Shown: positions 1 to 11,519 of the stretch, piece after piece
How positions within the stretch are numbered: the first letter of the stretch is position 1
How the letters are laid out: the number at the start of each line of letters is the position of its first letter
Source of the DNA: Anadara kagoshimensis
Lineage: Eukaryota; Mollusca; Bivalvia; Arcoida; Arcidae
NCBI GenBank assembly: GCA_021292105.1
Contig: CM037870.1
Span: forward strand, 45,898,576 to 45,962,575
DNA: 64,000 nt
Reading direction: 5' to 3'
Position numbers and translations under genes: made by a program
Notes under the pieces: generated by a model
What the model saw: only the letters and a program-made list of their open reading frames with translations
Told to the model about the DNA's origin: nothing
Databases searched by the model: none

Positions 1-7
1 AACAAAG

Positions 8-9
<2 letters not shown>

Positions 10-49
<40 letters not shown>

Positions 50-97
50 TATTAATGTAGTTTTTTAAAATTTAGTAAAAACGTTGTTATAAAAAAG

Positions 98-172
<75 letters not shown>
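10..172. repeat. (CA)n and (TA)n microsatellites
   Basis: Two (CA)n runs, at about 10-46 and 98-147, are separated by about 50 bp of AT-rich DNA. Both are preceded by the same short word, aaagtcaca. The second passes directly into a (TA)n run up to about 172. These are simple repeats and no gene is seen in this stretch. Confidence 0.95.
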
Positions 173-173
<1 letters not shown>

Positions 174-820
174 GACAAAAATAACAGTTATTGGTCAAGT
201 TATTAGTTATAACTTCAAAAACAGTGTACTAGACGTATATATTTCAAGTAATAAATTAAGTACTACTAATTTATCAATTACTTAGTTAATTTTAATTATT
301 AGTTTTGGTATATGTTACATGGTTGTCTATATATCATGTATGTTTATATCACAGTTAGATTTAAATGTACAATAGGTCTTTGTTTTCCTTTTGTCTAGAC
401 TGTGGTCAGTTTATATTACATTATATATTAAATATTAATGATATTGTGAAACCTGTTAACAACACCTAAATGAAAAACAATGAAGTAACTCACAACATGA
501 AATTAACAAAGCTTCTCACAAAAGTGTGATCAAATTAACCGAATTATCGCCGACGTATAACGCCCTGTTTATTCAATGACAAAATGGTCAACTGAATTCA
601 AAAGTGGACGTAGCAAATTGCAATCTAATTTAAGACATAATTAGAGGATAAATTAGTTAAAATAGTCACGCAATAGGACGTTTCTGGGTTACCTAATATC
701 CGGTCCGGTTCTGCATTTTATAATACACTTCCGGGGAAAATTTTAGGCATACCTACTTCAGGTTTTCTGTTGTCAAGCACGCTTAGTCGCAATTACCGGT
801 AAATTCGGTTGATTGTCAAT
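173..820. other. AT-rich stretch without a recognised gene
   Basis: No open frame, splice-bounded exon or known repeat could be supported here. It lies before the THAP fragment and may be intergenic or part of an upstream intron. Confidence 0.5.
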
Positions 821-1023
821 ATGCAGAGGGCAAAGTATTGGTGTGCGGTACCGGGATGCAATTACGATGGAAGGAAAGACCTAAAAAAATCATTTCTCGA
901 AAGATATTAATTTTGTACCGTTTCAACTAAGAAAGACACGAGAAAAGGAGAAAATGGTTAAATGGCATTAGATGTCCTCTCGACTACGAACCAAAACACT
1001 GGCACAGGGTGTGTAGTCGGCAT
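821..1023 (+). pseudogene. Decayed THAP-type zinc-finger domain
   Basis: The pieces of a THAP domain (C2-CH zinc-binding DNA-binding module of cellular and transposase proteins) occur in order but in different frames. From the ATG at 821 comes CAVPGCNYDGRKD, giving the first cysteine pair (C-x4-C), and then SFLERY before a stop at about 908. In another frame, 931-1023 gives RRKWLN (the conserved Trp of the domain), a Pro-containing stretch, and RVCSRH (the final C-x2-H pair), directly followed by a stop where a Phe is usual. The whole spans about 68 codons, against roughly 80-90 in intact THAP domains, so it has lost sequence and at least one frame. It is probably the relic of a THAP gene or a P-element-like transposase. 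The assignment rests on motif order only and no homology search was run. Confidence 0.55.
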
Positions 1024-1704
1024 TGAAATGAGTAGGATTATCCAGAACTATTTCCTTGAAATAAATAAAGTGATGATACACCAACCAGGGCCAACACTTC
1101 AATTTACCAGAAGCCCTAAGACATGGATGATAATACCTGTAGAAGGTACGCCGTGGCATTGTTGTAAGATCAACTTAGACTAAGAAAGTTCATACTATTA
1201 AGTAGGGCATTTAAAGTCCTGATTATTATCAAGTCAATATTAAACTAATACCATGGACTCCATCCTTGACAAATTTTAATGAGACGTAAGCATTTCCATA
1301 AGGGTTACACAGAAGTAAACCGGAAGTACGGATACCTAAAAATTTGATCACGTGACCCGATATTATACTACACAAAACGGAATTCCGGATTATCCGGGAA
1401 ACGGGCTATTGTCACTGTGATAGTGGTTGAGGTTTTCATGGTGCACAGACTTGCGATGATGATGATGGCAGAGCCGCTGACTGTGAAAAGATGATCGCAT
1501 ATAAAAGAATGTTAACGAGTCGGAAAAATGTGAACGGAGCCCATGTGATTAAACCCTACATTTTTTAGAGTTCCCAAACAAACAAATATGAAAATTTTAA
1601 AGCAAAAGCCAACTTAATTTAATACCGGTATTGTGCTATGTCGACATAATATCAAGATAATTATCTATACTTATTAATCTAATTTTTTCTCTCTTCATTT
1701 TCAG

Positions 1705-3216
1705 ACTTATTACGATCAGAACTCCACAACAAATAGCAGCAGTACGTTCGTCGATACTGACCTTAAGCTTGCTATAAGTCCAGTCTTTTTGATCTTCGCT
1801 ATGATTATCTCAACATATATAATCATATCCAATGGATTTGTGATAGTTTTCATGTGTCGACTAAAATATAAGAAGACCAGAAAACGGCTATCAATGATAC
1901 TTTCATTAAGTTTTAGTGATATTATTACTGGAATCTCTGGATTAGCGGTTATGATTGTAAGACGATGTGAAGAAACAGCTCCAGTATCAAGGTATGCTTG
2001 CGCATTTGTGATAAGTTTGTTGGAGTTTGGAGTAACTACGTCCCTTTTCCACACATTCTGTATATGTTTAGAACGCTTTCTTGCTGTTCGTAGTAAAACC
2101 TTTTCCAAAGATGTATTCGGGCCAACAGTACGCCGAAATATTTTTATAGTGTGGATTATTTTTGGACTAATAATCGGTTTCTTTAAGTTTGTTACACCAA
2201 AGGGAAGCATATGTACATTACCTAACTTGTACGGGGAGTATTATGCCTTGTTTGTAAGGATAGAGGTATTTGGTTTATGGTTTCCATTTCTTGTTGGAAC
2301 AGTCACTTTGTATGCCATCACAACCTTCATCATCCGATCACAAATGACTAAAGTTCACCAAGCACCTTTTAACGTCAATTTATCCATTATCAACAATCAA
2401 AATATGAACATGTATCCGGACGACAATAAACAAAATACTGAAAGCAGAACAACCAACGACACGAACAGCAGAAATGCAAAAAATATAGAAAATGCTGTAA
2501 GCACAACGACCAATGGCACAAACAGCAGAAATGCAAAAAATATAGAAAATACTGAAATCACAACGACCAATGGCACAAACAGCAGAAATGCAAAAAATAT
2601 AGAAAATACTGAAATCACAACGACCAATGGCACAAACAGCAGAAATGCAAAAAATATAGAAAATACTGAAATCACAACGACCAATGGCACAAACAGCAGA
2701 AATGCAAAAAATATAGAAAATACTGAAATCACAACGACCAATGGCACAAACAGCAGAAATGCAAAAAATATAGAAAATACTGAAATCACAACGACCAATG
2801 ACACTAACAGCAGAACTGCACAAATTATACGAAACACTGACAGCAGAACGACCAATGACATAGACAGCAGGCATACAATACATATCCAAACGGTAACAAA
2901 TAGAACAAGCCCCAGGCATGCTGCTATTGTTGGAAAAAGGCAGAGTAATTTGAATAACATTACGCAAAGACAGAACGATTACAAGACCAAAGCCATCAAA
3001 ATTGTAGGGATTATTGTGTTAGTTTTAGTAGTTACGACAGGCGTTGGTGCTTTAGCCATGGCTGTAGACGCCGTATGTGAATGGTGTGTATCCGATGAGA
3101 TAAGACACGCTACAACTTTACTCTGGGTTGTTAATTCTGCAGTTAATCCTGTAATATATGTCTGTGTAATTAAAGAATTCCGTCAAGCAGTCATTCGAGC
3201 TTTCAAATGTAGATGA
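1705..3216 (+). CDS. Rhodopsin-like GPCR, 3' terminal exon
   Basis: This is a class A G-protein-coupled receptor of the plasma membrane; its ligand cannot be named. A pyrimidine-rich tract ending in tttcag at 1704 gives a phase-0 acceptor. The frame then stays open for 503 codons to TGA at 3214-3216, and the first in-frame ATG (1801) lies inside TM1, so at least one upstream exon must supply the start. The short extracellular part has N-glycosylation sites (NST, NSS). Seven hydrophobic segments follow: TM1 with the GN motif (SNGFVIVF), TM2 with LSFSD, TM3 ending in ERF in place of DRY, TM4, TM5, a very long intracellular loop 3, TM6 (KIVGIIVLVLVV) and TM7 with NPVIY, the canonical NPxxY. Cysteines before TM3 (YACAF) and in loop 2 (SICTLP) can form the usual disulfide. 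The C tail is short (about 14 residues). Most of loop 3 is a 19-residue repeat. The CWxP motif of TM6 is not evident. The upstream exon was not found. Confidence 0.85.
   Translation, partial: TYYDQNSTTNSSSTFVDTDLKLAISPVFLIFAMIISTYIIISNGFVIVFMCRLKYKKTRKRLSMILSLSFSDIITGISGLAVMIVRRCEETAPVSRYACAFVISLLEFGVTTSLFHTFCICLERFLAVRSKTFSKDVFGPTVRRNIFIVWIIFGLIIGFFKFVTPKGSICTLPNLYGEYYALFVRIEVFGLWFPFLVGTVTLYAITTFIIRSQMTKVHQAPFNVNLSIINNQNMNMYPDDNKQNTESRTTNDTNSRNAKNIENAVSTTTNGTNSRNAKNIENTEITTTNGTNSRNAKNIENTEITTTNGTNSRNAKNIENTEITTTNGTNSRNAKNIENTEITTTNGTNSRNAKNIENTEITTTNDTNSRTAQIIRNTDSRTTNDIDSRHTIHIQTVTNRTSPRHAAIVGKRQSNLNNITQRQNDYKTKAIKIVGIIVLVLVVTTGVGALAMAVDAVCEWCVSDEIRHATTLLWVVNSAVNPVIYVCVIKEFRQAVIRAFKCR
2464..2835 (+). 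repeat. 57-bp coding minisatellite in GPCR loop 3
   Basis: A 57-bp unit (19 codons, containing TNSRNAKNIENTEITTTNG) starts at 2464, 2521, 2578, 2635, 2692, 2749 and, diverged, 2806. The inner units are almost identical and the outer ones are degraded, which suggests recent expansion from the middle. The period keeps frame. The encoded loop is rich in Asn, Thr and Ser and lies between TM5 and TM6, facing the cytosol. Long reverse-strand frames across it are a by-product of the repeat. Confidence 0.95.
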
Positions 3217-3274
3217 CAAGGCAATGGTACAATGTTCAATATCATTCTCTATTTACAAGCATTATTATCAAAGC

Positions 3275-4013
3275 TGGTCCCAGTTTCACCATCATTTTCT
3301 TAACTGAGATTTTCCTTAACTTAAACCTGGCTAACCTGAAATATAAATCATTTTGTTACTTTTCAAGATATTCATAAATTTAAGGTACCATTTTGAAGAC
3401 CCCTCAAAGCTAATTATATCTATATTCAAATTGTGTCGAACCTTTATATTTATGATGTCATAAAATATTGTCAAAATTTACGTTAAGGTTTACGTTAAGG
3501 AAAATTTTAGTTAAGAAATGATTGTGAAACCGAGCCCTGGCCCCAGTTTCACAATCATCACTTAGCCAAGATTTGCCTCAACTGAAATTTTGTAAAATTT
3601 TAAATCTTTATAATTTTGTTAATTTTGTAAGATATTCAGAAAATTAAGGTGTCATGTTTAAGATCATATCTGAATTAAAATATTTGCATTTAGTTTTTAC
3701 AAAAATACACATCAGTATTTCCAAAAAACGATTATCAAATTTGGACAAATTTAAGTTAAGGAAAATCTTAGTTTAGGAATGATTGTGAAACCGGGCCCTG
3801 GTACCAGTTTCACCATCATTTCTTTAGTAAATTGAGGAGTTTTGGTCCTTCGAATAAAACAATTTTGACAAAACTAAATACTGCTGTTTTATTGATCTTC
3901 AAAATAACACCTTAAATTCTTGACTATCTTGTAACTATTATTAATGTTTCAAATTTGTCAGATTTAAATTAAGGAATATCTTCATTAAGGAATGACCGTG
4001 TAATCGGAGCCTG
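3275..4013. mobile_element. Three head-to-tail copies of one MITE
   Basis: Three palindromic units of about 220-270 bp lie at 3275-3540, 3537-3803 and 3799-4013. Each begins with a variant of CCAGTTTCACnATCATT and ends with its reverse complement (AATGATTGTGAAACCGGG). Neighbouring copies share the joint ggccctgg. A fourth copy stands alone at 12638-12893. There is no coding capacity. The first copy begins about 60 bp after the GPCR stop, so the array may be part of that gene's 3' UTR. Confidence 0.8.
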
Positions 4014-5160
4014 AAATACCTAGGATTATCGGACCACTAAGCGTCCAAGTGCCTCGATGAAAAGAACATTGCCTACCTGCTAGTTGTTGCAACTGTGTTT
4101 GGTATTCAAGTCGAGTTTGTTCTGGTGTAACGAAAGAGCCACGTTTCAAAGGATCTCCGTTTGTAATGGCAATGTTGTATAAAATATCAGAAACGAAACA
4201 GCGACCATAAGTGCCTGTGTACACGATTTAAATGTACGTACTAGATATGGGCATAGTAAAAAGGAACTTAGACAATTCTAAATAGCATTAATGAATGGTT
4301 GACTTAACTAAATGAACATTTATGAGAAATGGCAAAACGATCACAACAGTACTGGCCCCACTCGAAATCACAAAAACACAGGCGATGATCACAACAACAC
4401 CAGACCAAGTCCAAATCACAAAACAAAGCCGCGTGTGATTGTTCTGTTGAACAAGTTGTTTTAATATAACAACAATCCTCTTTGTATCATGATTCCGACG
4501 TATCCCTTCCCAATCCTATAATATTAGTTTCGAATATAAAATGAACACTATAATTATATGGTCATATGATATTGCTAGGTCAGTATATTTTCTCATGTTT
4601 CTCTTTTTCATTACATTTTATCGCCTCCACACAATTGATATTGGTTATAACAACGAACAGTACAAAACGAAGAAAATGATATACGAAATAATATTAAAAT
4701 ATCATAATAGTATTTTACAACAGGACCAACAAAAAAGGACACATCTTAGTAGACAAAACAGTTTTTATAGATTTATTCTGTTAGGTTTATGCTTAACTTT
4801 TAGACATGTATGTTTAAGTAGCTTTATTCGAGAGAACAAGCTGATTGCAACAAGACTTCGAAAGTATAATACAAAGCTATCGAATAGACAGTTCATTTCG
4901 GCTAAGTAGTTAGCCACATCTAGACAGTTTAACTTTCGCCTACTGACTATTACGGCTACTTGGGAACCGAGCTTCGACACATCTTTGTTAGTTCAGTGTT
5001 ACACTCTAGGCGAGATGGTTTCAATACAGGTCTGTTAACAGCAAAAAAAAAGGAATCGGCTCTTGACTGTCGAGTGACCGATACATGGATAGCTAATGAC
5101 CAAAACACCACCCACCCAGACATAAATACCAACTGCGCGAAAAGTTGGTGATATATATCC
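4014..5160. other. No supported gene; one unrecognised small ORF
   Basis: A 122-codon open frame runs from 4541 to 4909 on the + strand, with a hydrophobic N-terminal segment (VYFLMFLFFITFY) and a Lys/Arg-rich rest. I recognise no family, no splice context and no promoter, and its base composition matches the surroundings. It is probably chance. Nothing else in this stretch could be assigned. Confidence 0.3.
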
Positions 5161-5164
5161 AACA

Positions 5165-5245
5165 AGGGGCAGAGATGTGCTTCTGATTCGGTACCAATCC
5201 CGTTATCTTAGTGTTAAACTTTCGACAGGTCTGTACTGTTTGTAA
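5165..5245 (+). repeat. Short dispersed repeat (TTAGTGTTAAAC type)
   Basis: The words attcggtacc, cttagtgttaaac and cgacaggtctgtactgt recur in the same order at 14500-14575 (+) and 25565-25640 (+). The three copies are diverged, about 75 bp long, and of unknown class. Confidence 0.6.
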
Positions 5246-6171
5246 ATCAAAATAAAATAGAGTTACTAGTGTTGAATGTTGTTGTTGTTGTTAATATCTG
5301 GCTGTTGCGTTATAATTGGTATTCCACAAAGTGTTAATCATTATGACGAGTTTTCATACACACCTCCCATGAGCGATATTATTAGACTTTGATCAAAAAT
5401 GATATAAGATTTTGATTAAAGAATAATAGCATCATATTAATTATTGTTACTCAGAGGATCGGAAATCTGGTGATAGAAGTTCATTTAGAATTATCGATCA
5501 TCGACCAAACATCCTCGGGCTTTTTCGGTTGATTACCAAACAAACATGACTTCAATAACAGTGTTGAAGACAACCGACATCTAGTACATGCGTATCTGAA
5601 ACTACTCAACCAATTTAAGTCAACATTCGTGTGGATGACCACTATGAGTGACGAAATTGCCTAATGTACTTCCTTCACCATTCAATAGCAAGGCTACCCC
5701 GATTATTATTAACAGCAAAAATGTGGCCGATGATAGAATTATATTTATTGTTCAATTTATTTCCAATTTAAAAGTGCAACTTATGATCATTTAACAGATT
5801 TTTCTAACTTTTTTCATTCTGCGTGGAAATAATTAAGCCTCAATTGTAAATACAACCAGTTGAACATGGCGGACTCAATATGAAATACTAGTATCTAGGT
5901 TTTATAGAAAATTAATTATTTTAACACTGGTATTTGTTGTTTGTAAATATTTGACTGTTTACATAAAATAAAAAATTCCCAAAGATAATAAACTAATATC
6001 TATTACAAGTAATTAGGAACAGTAGATCTATGGAGTTATACAATAACATAGTGTTACGTTAAGCGTTGTAGAGAACTCGAGTTTCGAATATATCCTGTGT
6101 AAGGTTGCAATTACTACTACCCATAAAACTGATATCAAAACAGTACATCAAAATTATATAACTTAATCCTA

Positions 6172-6245
6172 ATGCCATATACCACTTTTTTAAATTTAAT
6201 CATTAAATACATTCAAAAGTGGTATATGACACTAATGGTATGAAT
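6172..6245. repeat. Short hairpin element
   Basis: The arm taatgccatataccactttt is repeated inverted as aaaagtggtatatgacactaa with an AT-rich loop. A related hairpin lies at 8645-8715, with the arm aattcaaaagtagcacatgac. Confidence 0.7.
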
Positions 6246-6689
6246 GTTAAAAATAAACACCGAATGCACTGTTCAAGGATGATTAATAAAGAATCGTATT
6301 AAGCTAGCACATTTGCTTTATTAAGCATGTTTAAAGCTTTTGAAACTGATTTTACATAACTAAGACTTCGTACAAAGCTGGATGTAAATAACTAAATTGT
6401 TGATAATGTCATCATCATTTATTGATTTCCTCATATAATGAGATAATTAAATCATACTAATTATGATGTATAAACTTTAAACATAAACTTTCAAAACAAC
6501 AAATTACATAAGAGAAACATAAATATAACTTATATTTATAAACATTATGTACACAAAAAGTAATATATGTTGCTGTTTCTAGAGATTGAGGATGTGTCTT
6601 TCGGAGCAGGTAATAAAACTGTGGTTGATAATGTTCGTAGACTGATAATCTACCAAAACCATACTGTTGTAATAATATGATTGGAATTC

Positions 6690-7785
6690 GTTATGTGGTC
6701 GCTTCCTTTACATGATGGATAATTGATGTGAAGGTGAAATGATGGAAGACAATGACAGATTTGCAGTTACTTAAAGACTAACATTATTCTTTTAAAACAA
6801 ATAATAGATATAACTAATGACAATATAGAGCTTGGACTTTACAAGATTTACTCAAACTTTCCCATCCATTGTTTATTTAGAAGCAAACACCAAAGTAGTA
6901 AATTCCAATATAAGACACTTTGAAATATCGCAAACTAGATGGTAAAAGAAAGTCCTTTAAAAGAGATTTAGACAGTGAGAAACAATTCTTACTCACTGCA
7001 AAGAAATTATGATCTTAAATTAAAAAAAACAAACATACCAGTCCATATTAAAAATGATATTGAAATAAAGAAACTCTATTGACAAAAACAATAGTGATAA
7101 CCACCTACAACGACAAAGCACTGAGTGAAAGCAGAATTAATTTGGACTTTTACTAAAATGCGCATTGCATGTCAATGGGTATTACAAAATCTAATATTTT
7201 GTCACTTGTTTCAGAGGTATTTCACTTTTGTTATTTGCGCGTTTTTAGTTTTGCCACTAAATAAATCAAGATGTTGGAATATAAACGTGATTTGTTAGGA
7301 AGCGACCATATCTTGTCCTTTTCATGATGGATAATTGACGTGAAGAAATGGAAGGTGTTTATTGAAAATTTTAAGATTCAGGAGATATTTGAAATGACAT
7401 AAAGACTTACACAAATAATAGAATTAATTAATGGTTATATGCTGCTTAGACCTTGAAAACACTTGCTTGCTTAAACTTAAGTGTTTAACTTAAAAACTTT
7501 AAAATCTCACAAAAAAGATAATAAAAGTGAATCTCTTTTGGAAGATTTATCATCAGATAAGAAAACAATGACATTCAGTGCAAGGAAATGATGATGGTGT
7601 TAAAATGACATCAAAATTATAGAAACCCCAAGTGAGACCCATCTAGAAGGACAACTCCATGATTGGAAGAAAAATTTGGATTTTTATACGCAACGAGTAT
7701 AACAAAATCAAATAACTCGAAGTGGCGCACTTTATTGGCATCTCACTTATGTTATTTGCGCGTTTTTATTTTGGCAACATTGACC
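6690..7785 (+). repeat. Diverged tandem duplication, about 600-bp unit
   Basis: Two successive stretches (about 6690-7260 and 7300-7785) share ordered blocks: catgatggataattga near the start, an acataaagac-like word, acaaaatcaaat, and ttatttgcgcgttttta at the end. A partial third unit may follow at 7965-8030 (tatacgcaatgggcaacac). No coding frame is conserved. Confidence 0.65.
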
Positions 7786-8054
7786 TCGAATCTTCTGAAC
7801 GGGGTATAATAAAATACCCTCGCGATAATTTCGTCAAGACAACGGACCTGAATTAAGAGAAATCAAAATCATGTTTCTTGCCAGCTGAATGTTAATATGA
7901 AATAGGCCTACTTGATAAAAGTTCCAAATAGTTGGTCCGAAGGAGTTTAAGAAGGTTAACAGTGTTGAGTGACTGTAAAATAGTGACTTTTACTTATATA
8001 CGCAATGGGCAACACAAAATCAAATTGCTTTGCCCTATATGTTCTCTTAATTCA

Positions 8055-8185
8055 CAGAGTTATTATATGAAGATTATTGTTATATACTGTATAAAGCTTA
8101 TTGTTATAAACTATATGAAGCTTATATTGTTATATACAATATGAAGGCTATTGTAACTTATTGTTATATACTGTATGGGGTTTAA
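8055..8185 (+). repeat. Short tandem repeat, about 30-bp unit
   Basis: Variants of ttattgttatatactgtat followed by gaagc recur four times. The stretch is AT-rich and non-coding. Confidence 0.7.
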
Positions 8186-8545
8186 TGTCATCAGTCATTG
8201 GACTATAAAACATCACTGATGTTGACACCGTTGTACTTTACCAATACAAATTGCAAAGTTTTTACAAAGACACAATAGAACTGTTAGTATGATTTGCTGT
8301 CACTTATACACGTAGTTGTTTTGCTTTACAAAAAGGGTTTGACATAGAAATCGCCAAAACCACTCATAAAAATCACAGCAAGCCATATAAAGGTCTGACA
8401 GACATAAATTATGTGATATCTAAAGCTGGTTACTATTTCAATCATAATCATTCAATGTCAAATAATAAATACAAAAATGTATTCAAATGCCCTGTTTAGA
8501 AAGTATGAATCAAAAGCAAGTATACCAATACATGACCAAATCACA

Positions 8546-8547
<2 letters not shown>

Positions 8548-8576
<29 letters not shown>
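8548..8576. repeat. Poly(A) run of 29
   Basis: An uninterrupted A run follows cacaat. It could be the tail of a retroposed sequence, but no SINE body or target duplication was identified next to it. Confidence 0.9.
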
Positions 8577-8577
<1 letters not shown>

Positions 8578-9240
8578 CAAACTAATTGAAAACTGACAAA
8601 TAAAGTTATATCAAACACCTGAACTTCTAAGGAAATATGACCGAATGCTAACGTCATGATGTGCTTCTTTTGAATTGAAATATAAAATTCAAAAGTAGCA
8701 CATGACGCTAATATCGATGCAAAGTTTTTATATAATAATACAATGTCAAAATTCAGGAATTATTGCTAACACAATACAATATTACGAATTCCTAGATCCT
8801 AGTAGAACAATTAGGTATTTGCAATGGAAAAATATGTGTGCTTTGCAACAACCAATACAAACAAGGAGTGGAAAACAACAAACGTTCTTAACAAGGAAAC
8901 AATACAAGAAAAACATATCAAGTAACTGTGTTTCTGATGGCCGATTTTTTCCATTAGTTTTATACACGTATTACTAGTAAGTAAATTATCGCACAATAAT
9001 TTGGGGTCTTTCTCCCAAAATATTTTTCCAAAGTCTCCCAAATGATTGTGCAATACTTCTCTTAATACGTGTATATAACTAATTTAATGGATAAAACTAT
9101 CATAAGAAACACAGTTATTTGATGTTTTTGAGACATATAGTGTTAACTCTGCATTATATCGAAAACTTTTTAACATATCTTTACATTATAAGGATATTCT
9201 TTATGTCGAGTAGATATACCAAACAGCTATTCGTATTTAT

Positions 9241-9485
9241 ACACCCCCCCCCCGCTTAAAAAGTGGGGGGTATATATATAGTGATAGGGGTGTCCGTCCG
9301 TCCTTCCGTTACACCTTAGGGTACCTATCTCTTATCCGCAACTCCTTCTAAACCCTTCAATGGATTTTCATGAAACTTTCACACAATCTTTGTGATATAA
9401 TGCACCTCCTATTTAAAAATTTGATCCGATGGATTTTTGGGAGCGGGGGTATTTTTGTGAGCTTGTGGCTTACAGTTTTTCTAGT
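9241..9485 (+). repeat. Dispersed repeat with GTCCGTCCGTCC block
   Basis: It starts with a C run and a small hairpin (cccccgcttaaaaagtgggggg), then gtccgtccgtccttccgtta, and contains ggtacctatctcttatcc and caatggattttcatgaaact. A well-conserved copy lies in the opposite orientation at 17825-18050, and related fragments at 11095-11140 and 35950-36080. It has no coding frame and its class is unknown. Confidence 0.8.
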
Positions 9486-9489
9486 TTGA

Positions 9490-11300
9490 TCAATGCTCAT
9501 TTAAAAAAACATGGTTTTCCCAGTTGAGGATTGTTTCGGGGGACACTTTTGAAAAGACATCCTATTTCACTTATAACTTGTTTGTTATGTAAATATACAT
9601 TAATGTTAAGCGGTTCATATTCAAATTTAGATAACAACCTTGACCTTGTTGACTAAATTATAATGCGTCAGCTGGTTGACAAAAAAACGTGTGTTTGCAT
9701 AAAAATCTTATGCCCTTGTCCTTGACTCCATTTTGAACTGTTGCCAGTTAAAATGTTATTCTGTGGTGGAATACGTTTAGATAAAATTTTGATATGAACA
9801 CAAATCCGAATAAAACTGACGACCATCTTTGAGGGTTGTCAAAATTTGTAAATTACTAATAATATTCTAGTGTAAATGTAGTACATTTAGAGGACATTTA
9901 ATAAACACAAATTTAACATGTTATAAATCCATCCATTCCAATCAAATACTTAGTAGTAAATTCATAATCTTCCATAAGTGTTTAATGTATTTTTACTTAA
10001 CATATATAAAGAAAACATTTCTTAATTTCCTGTAGTATTTCATTAATTGCATTTCGTGGGATTAGAGGTAAAAGGGGCTATATAGCTTCTTTTTAAGGTT
10101 AATTATAGCACATATTACCTCTATCTCCCGATTTATTCAGTTATAGTGTTTAGGATGGTCTTTCTGAATATCCTTAAGTAAATTTTAGTCTTGATAATAA
10201 AAAGAGAGATTACTTATGAAAGATTTTTATGAAATAATATAATTCAAAAGTACCACATGACAGTAAATAATAAAATAAAAGCTTATTGTCCTTTGTTGTA
10301 TGATTGGTTCTATTTGTGGTCCTTGCCTTTGTTGCTGTGGGGGAATTAGCTTGGTAGGCTCGCCGTTGTAATGAAATAAAACTATAAGTCCAGCATAAAG
10401 TTCATTTTCTTGTATTGTAAATCTTTTTCAACATTAAATATATATAACAACACTGATTACAAAAATTACGGTTATTCCGTAAATGTCCAAAATGTAAAAT
10501 AATCTTATAGAGATATTCGAGATTAACGGTTTTCCGTTATAAAATAAAACACCAGTCACTAAGCCGAAGCAGTGCTAAACTTCAATTAACATAAAATTCG
10601 AATATAACTTTTGAACCAATAAAATTAAAGGAAAAATCTAAATAACCAATGAAATTGTGCGACTTAAACAATGTCGCTAGGTATTAACCGGGAGGGTTGT
10701 CATGAGAAATAATAAGGAAGTTAATTAATCAAGTCGATATAAGTGTAGTAATTGACTTCCTTTTTAGAGAGCCGAGATTATCCTTCGGGTGTTATAACAA
10801 TTTCCCGAAAAAAACAAAGAAAATGCCTAGAGAACATATAGTATGAAGAATAAGAGACTTAAATGAGACGTGTCACTTTGTGACTTATTGAGTAAAAAGC
10901 TTATCAAATTAAGCTTTATAAAAATATTGCAATATCAGAATAAAATATTACTTTTAGTAAATCAAATGATTAAGACAAAAATAACATTGAGTAAAATAAA
11001 TACAAAAATTCAATTATTTCAATAGAAATGTAAAAACAAAAGTTTAGATTTTTTATGAAATAATATAATTCAAAAGTAGCACATGACAGGTATATAGGAA
11101 TAACCATATCTATCAGTCCGTCCGTCTGTCTATGTCCGTGTCATATCTCATAATTGTTTTGGACGACTATAATAAAACTTCACATGAATAATCTTCAAGG
11201 TCCTTAGGTGTGTCGTGACCTCGAACCAAGGTCTTATCGGAAAGTAAAAGGTCGCAGGAAAATACTGATCGGCTATAACTTCAGTTATAAAACAAGTGGA
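9490..11300. other. Non-coding stretch with a 42-bp direct repeat
   Basis: No gene is seen. A block reading tatgaaataatataattc and then aaaagtaccacatgacag occurs at 10222-10263 and again, nearly identical and in the same orientation, at 11046-11089. These direct repeats flank about 780 bp. The block also matches one arm of the hairpin at 8645-8715. Confidence 0.55.
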
Positions 11301-11384
11301 TCAAAGAAATGGTCCTTTATTGTCGACAAAAAGTAAATAATCATGTTTCAGAGAGTTTGCATTTGAACAGTAAACATAGATATA

Positions 11385-11517
11385 AAAAAAACAAACCCGG
11401 ATCGCAATCCAGAAGCAAAGTAAAAACTTTGGAACTGACAAGTCAGGTTAGACACGTGAACTTCCTCCAGGGAATTGAGGCCGTGTGTTACGGAAGGGTA
11501 AGCACCTCCTGTGAAGC
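11385..11517 (+). repeat. Dispersed repeat interrupted by a MITE
   Basis: The block around gaacttcctccagggaattg and ggaagggtaagcacctcctg belongs to a family with copies at 47055-47195 (+), 59095-59165 (+), 13628-13705 (-) and 21555-21625 (-). The copies share about 70-100 bp (aagtcaggttaaacac, acttccaccagggaagtgag, gaagggtaagcacct). In this copy the 700-bp MITE at 11520 is inserted at the distal end. Confidence 0.75.
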
Positions 11518-11519
11518 TA

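Noticed and set aside
1716-2210. 164-codon minus-strand frame
   Set aside because: Antisense shadow of the GPCR exon, with no family resemblance.
2380-2967. Two long minus-strand frames (187 and 195 codons) opposite the GPCR
   Set aside because: They exist because the 57-bp repeat is stop-free in several frames; the + frame has TM helices and GPCR motifs.
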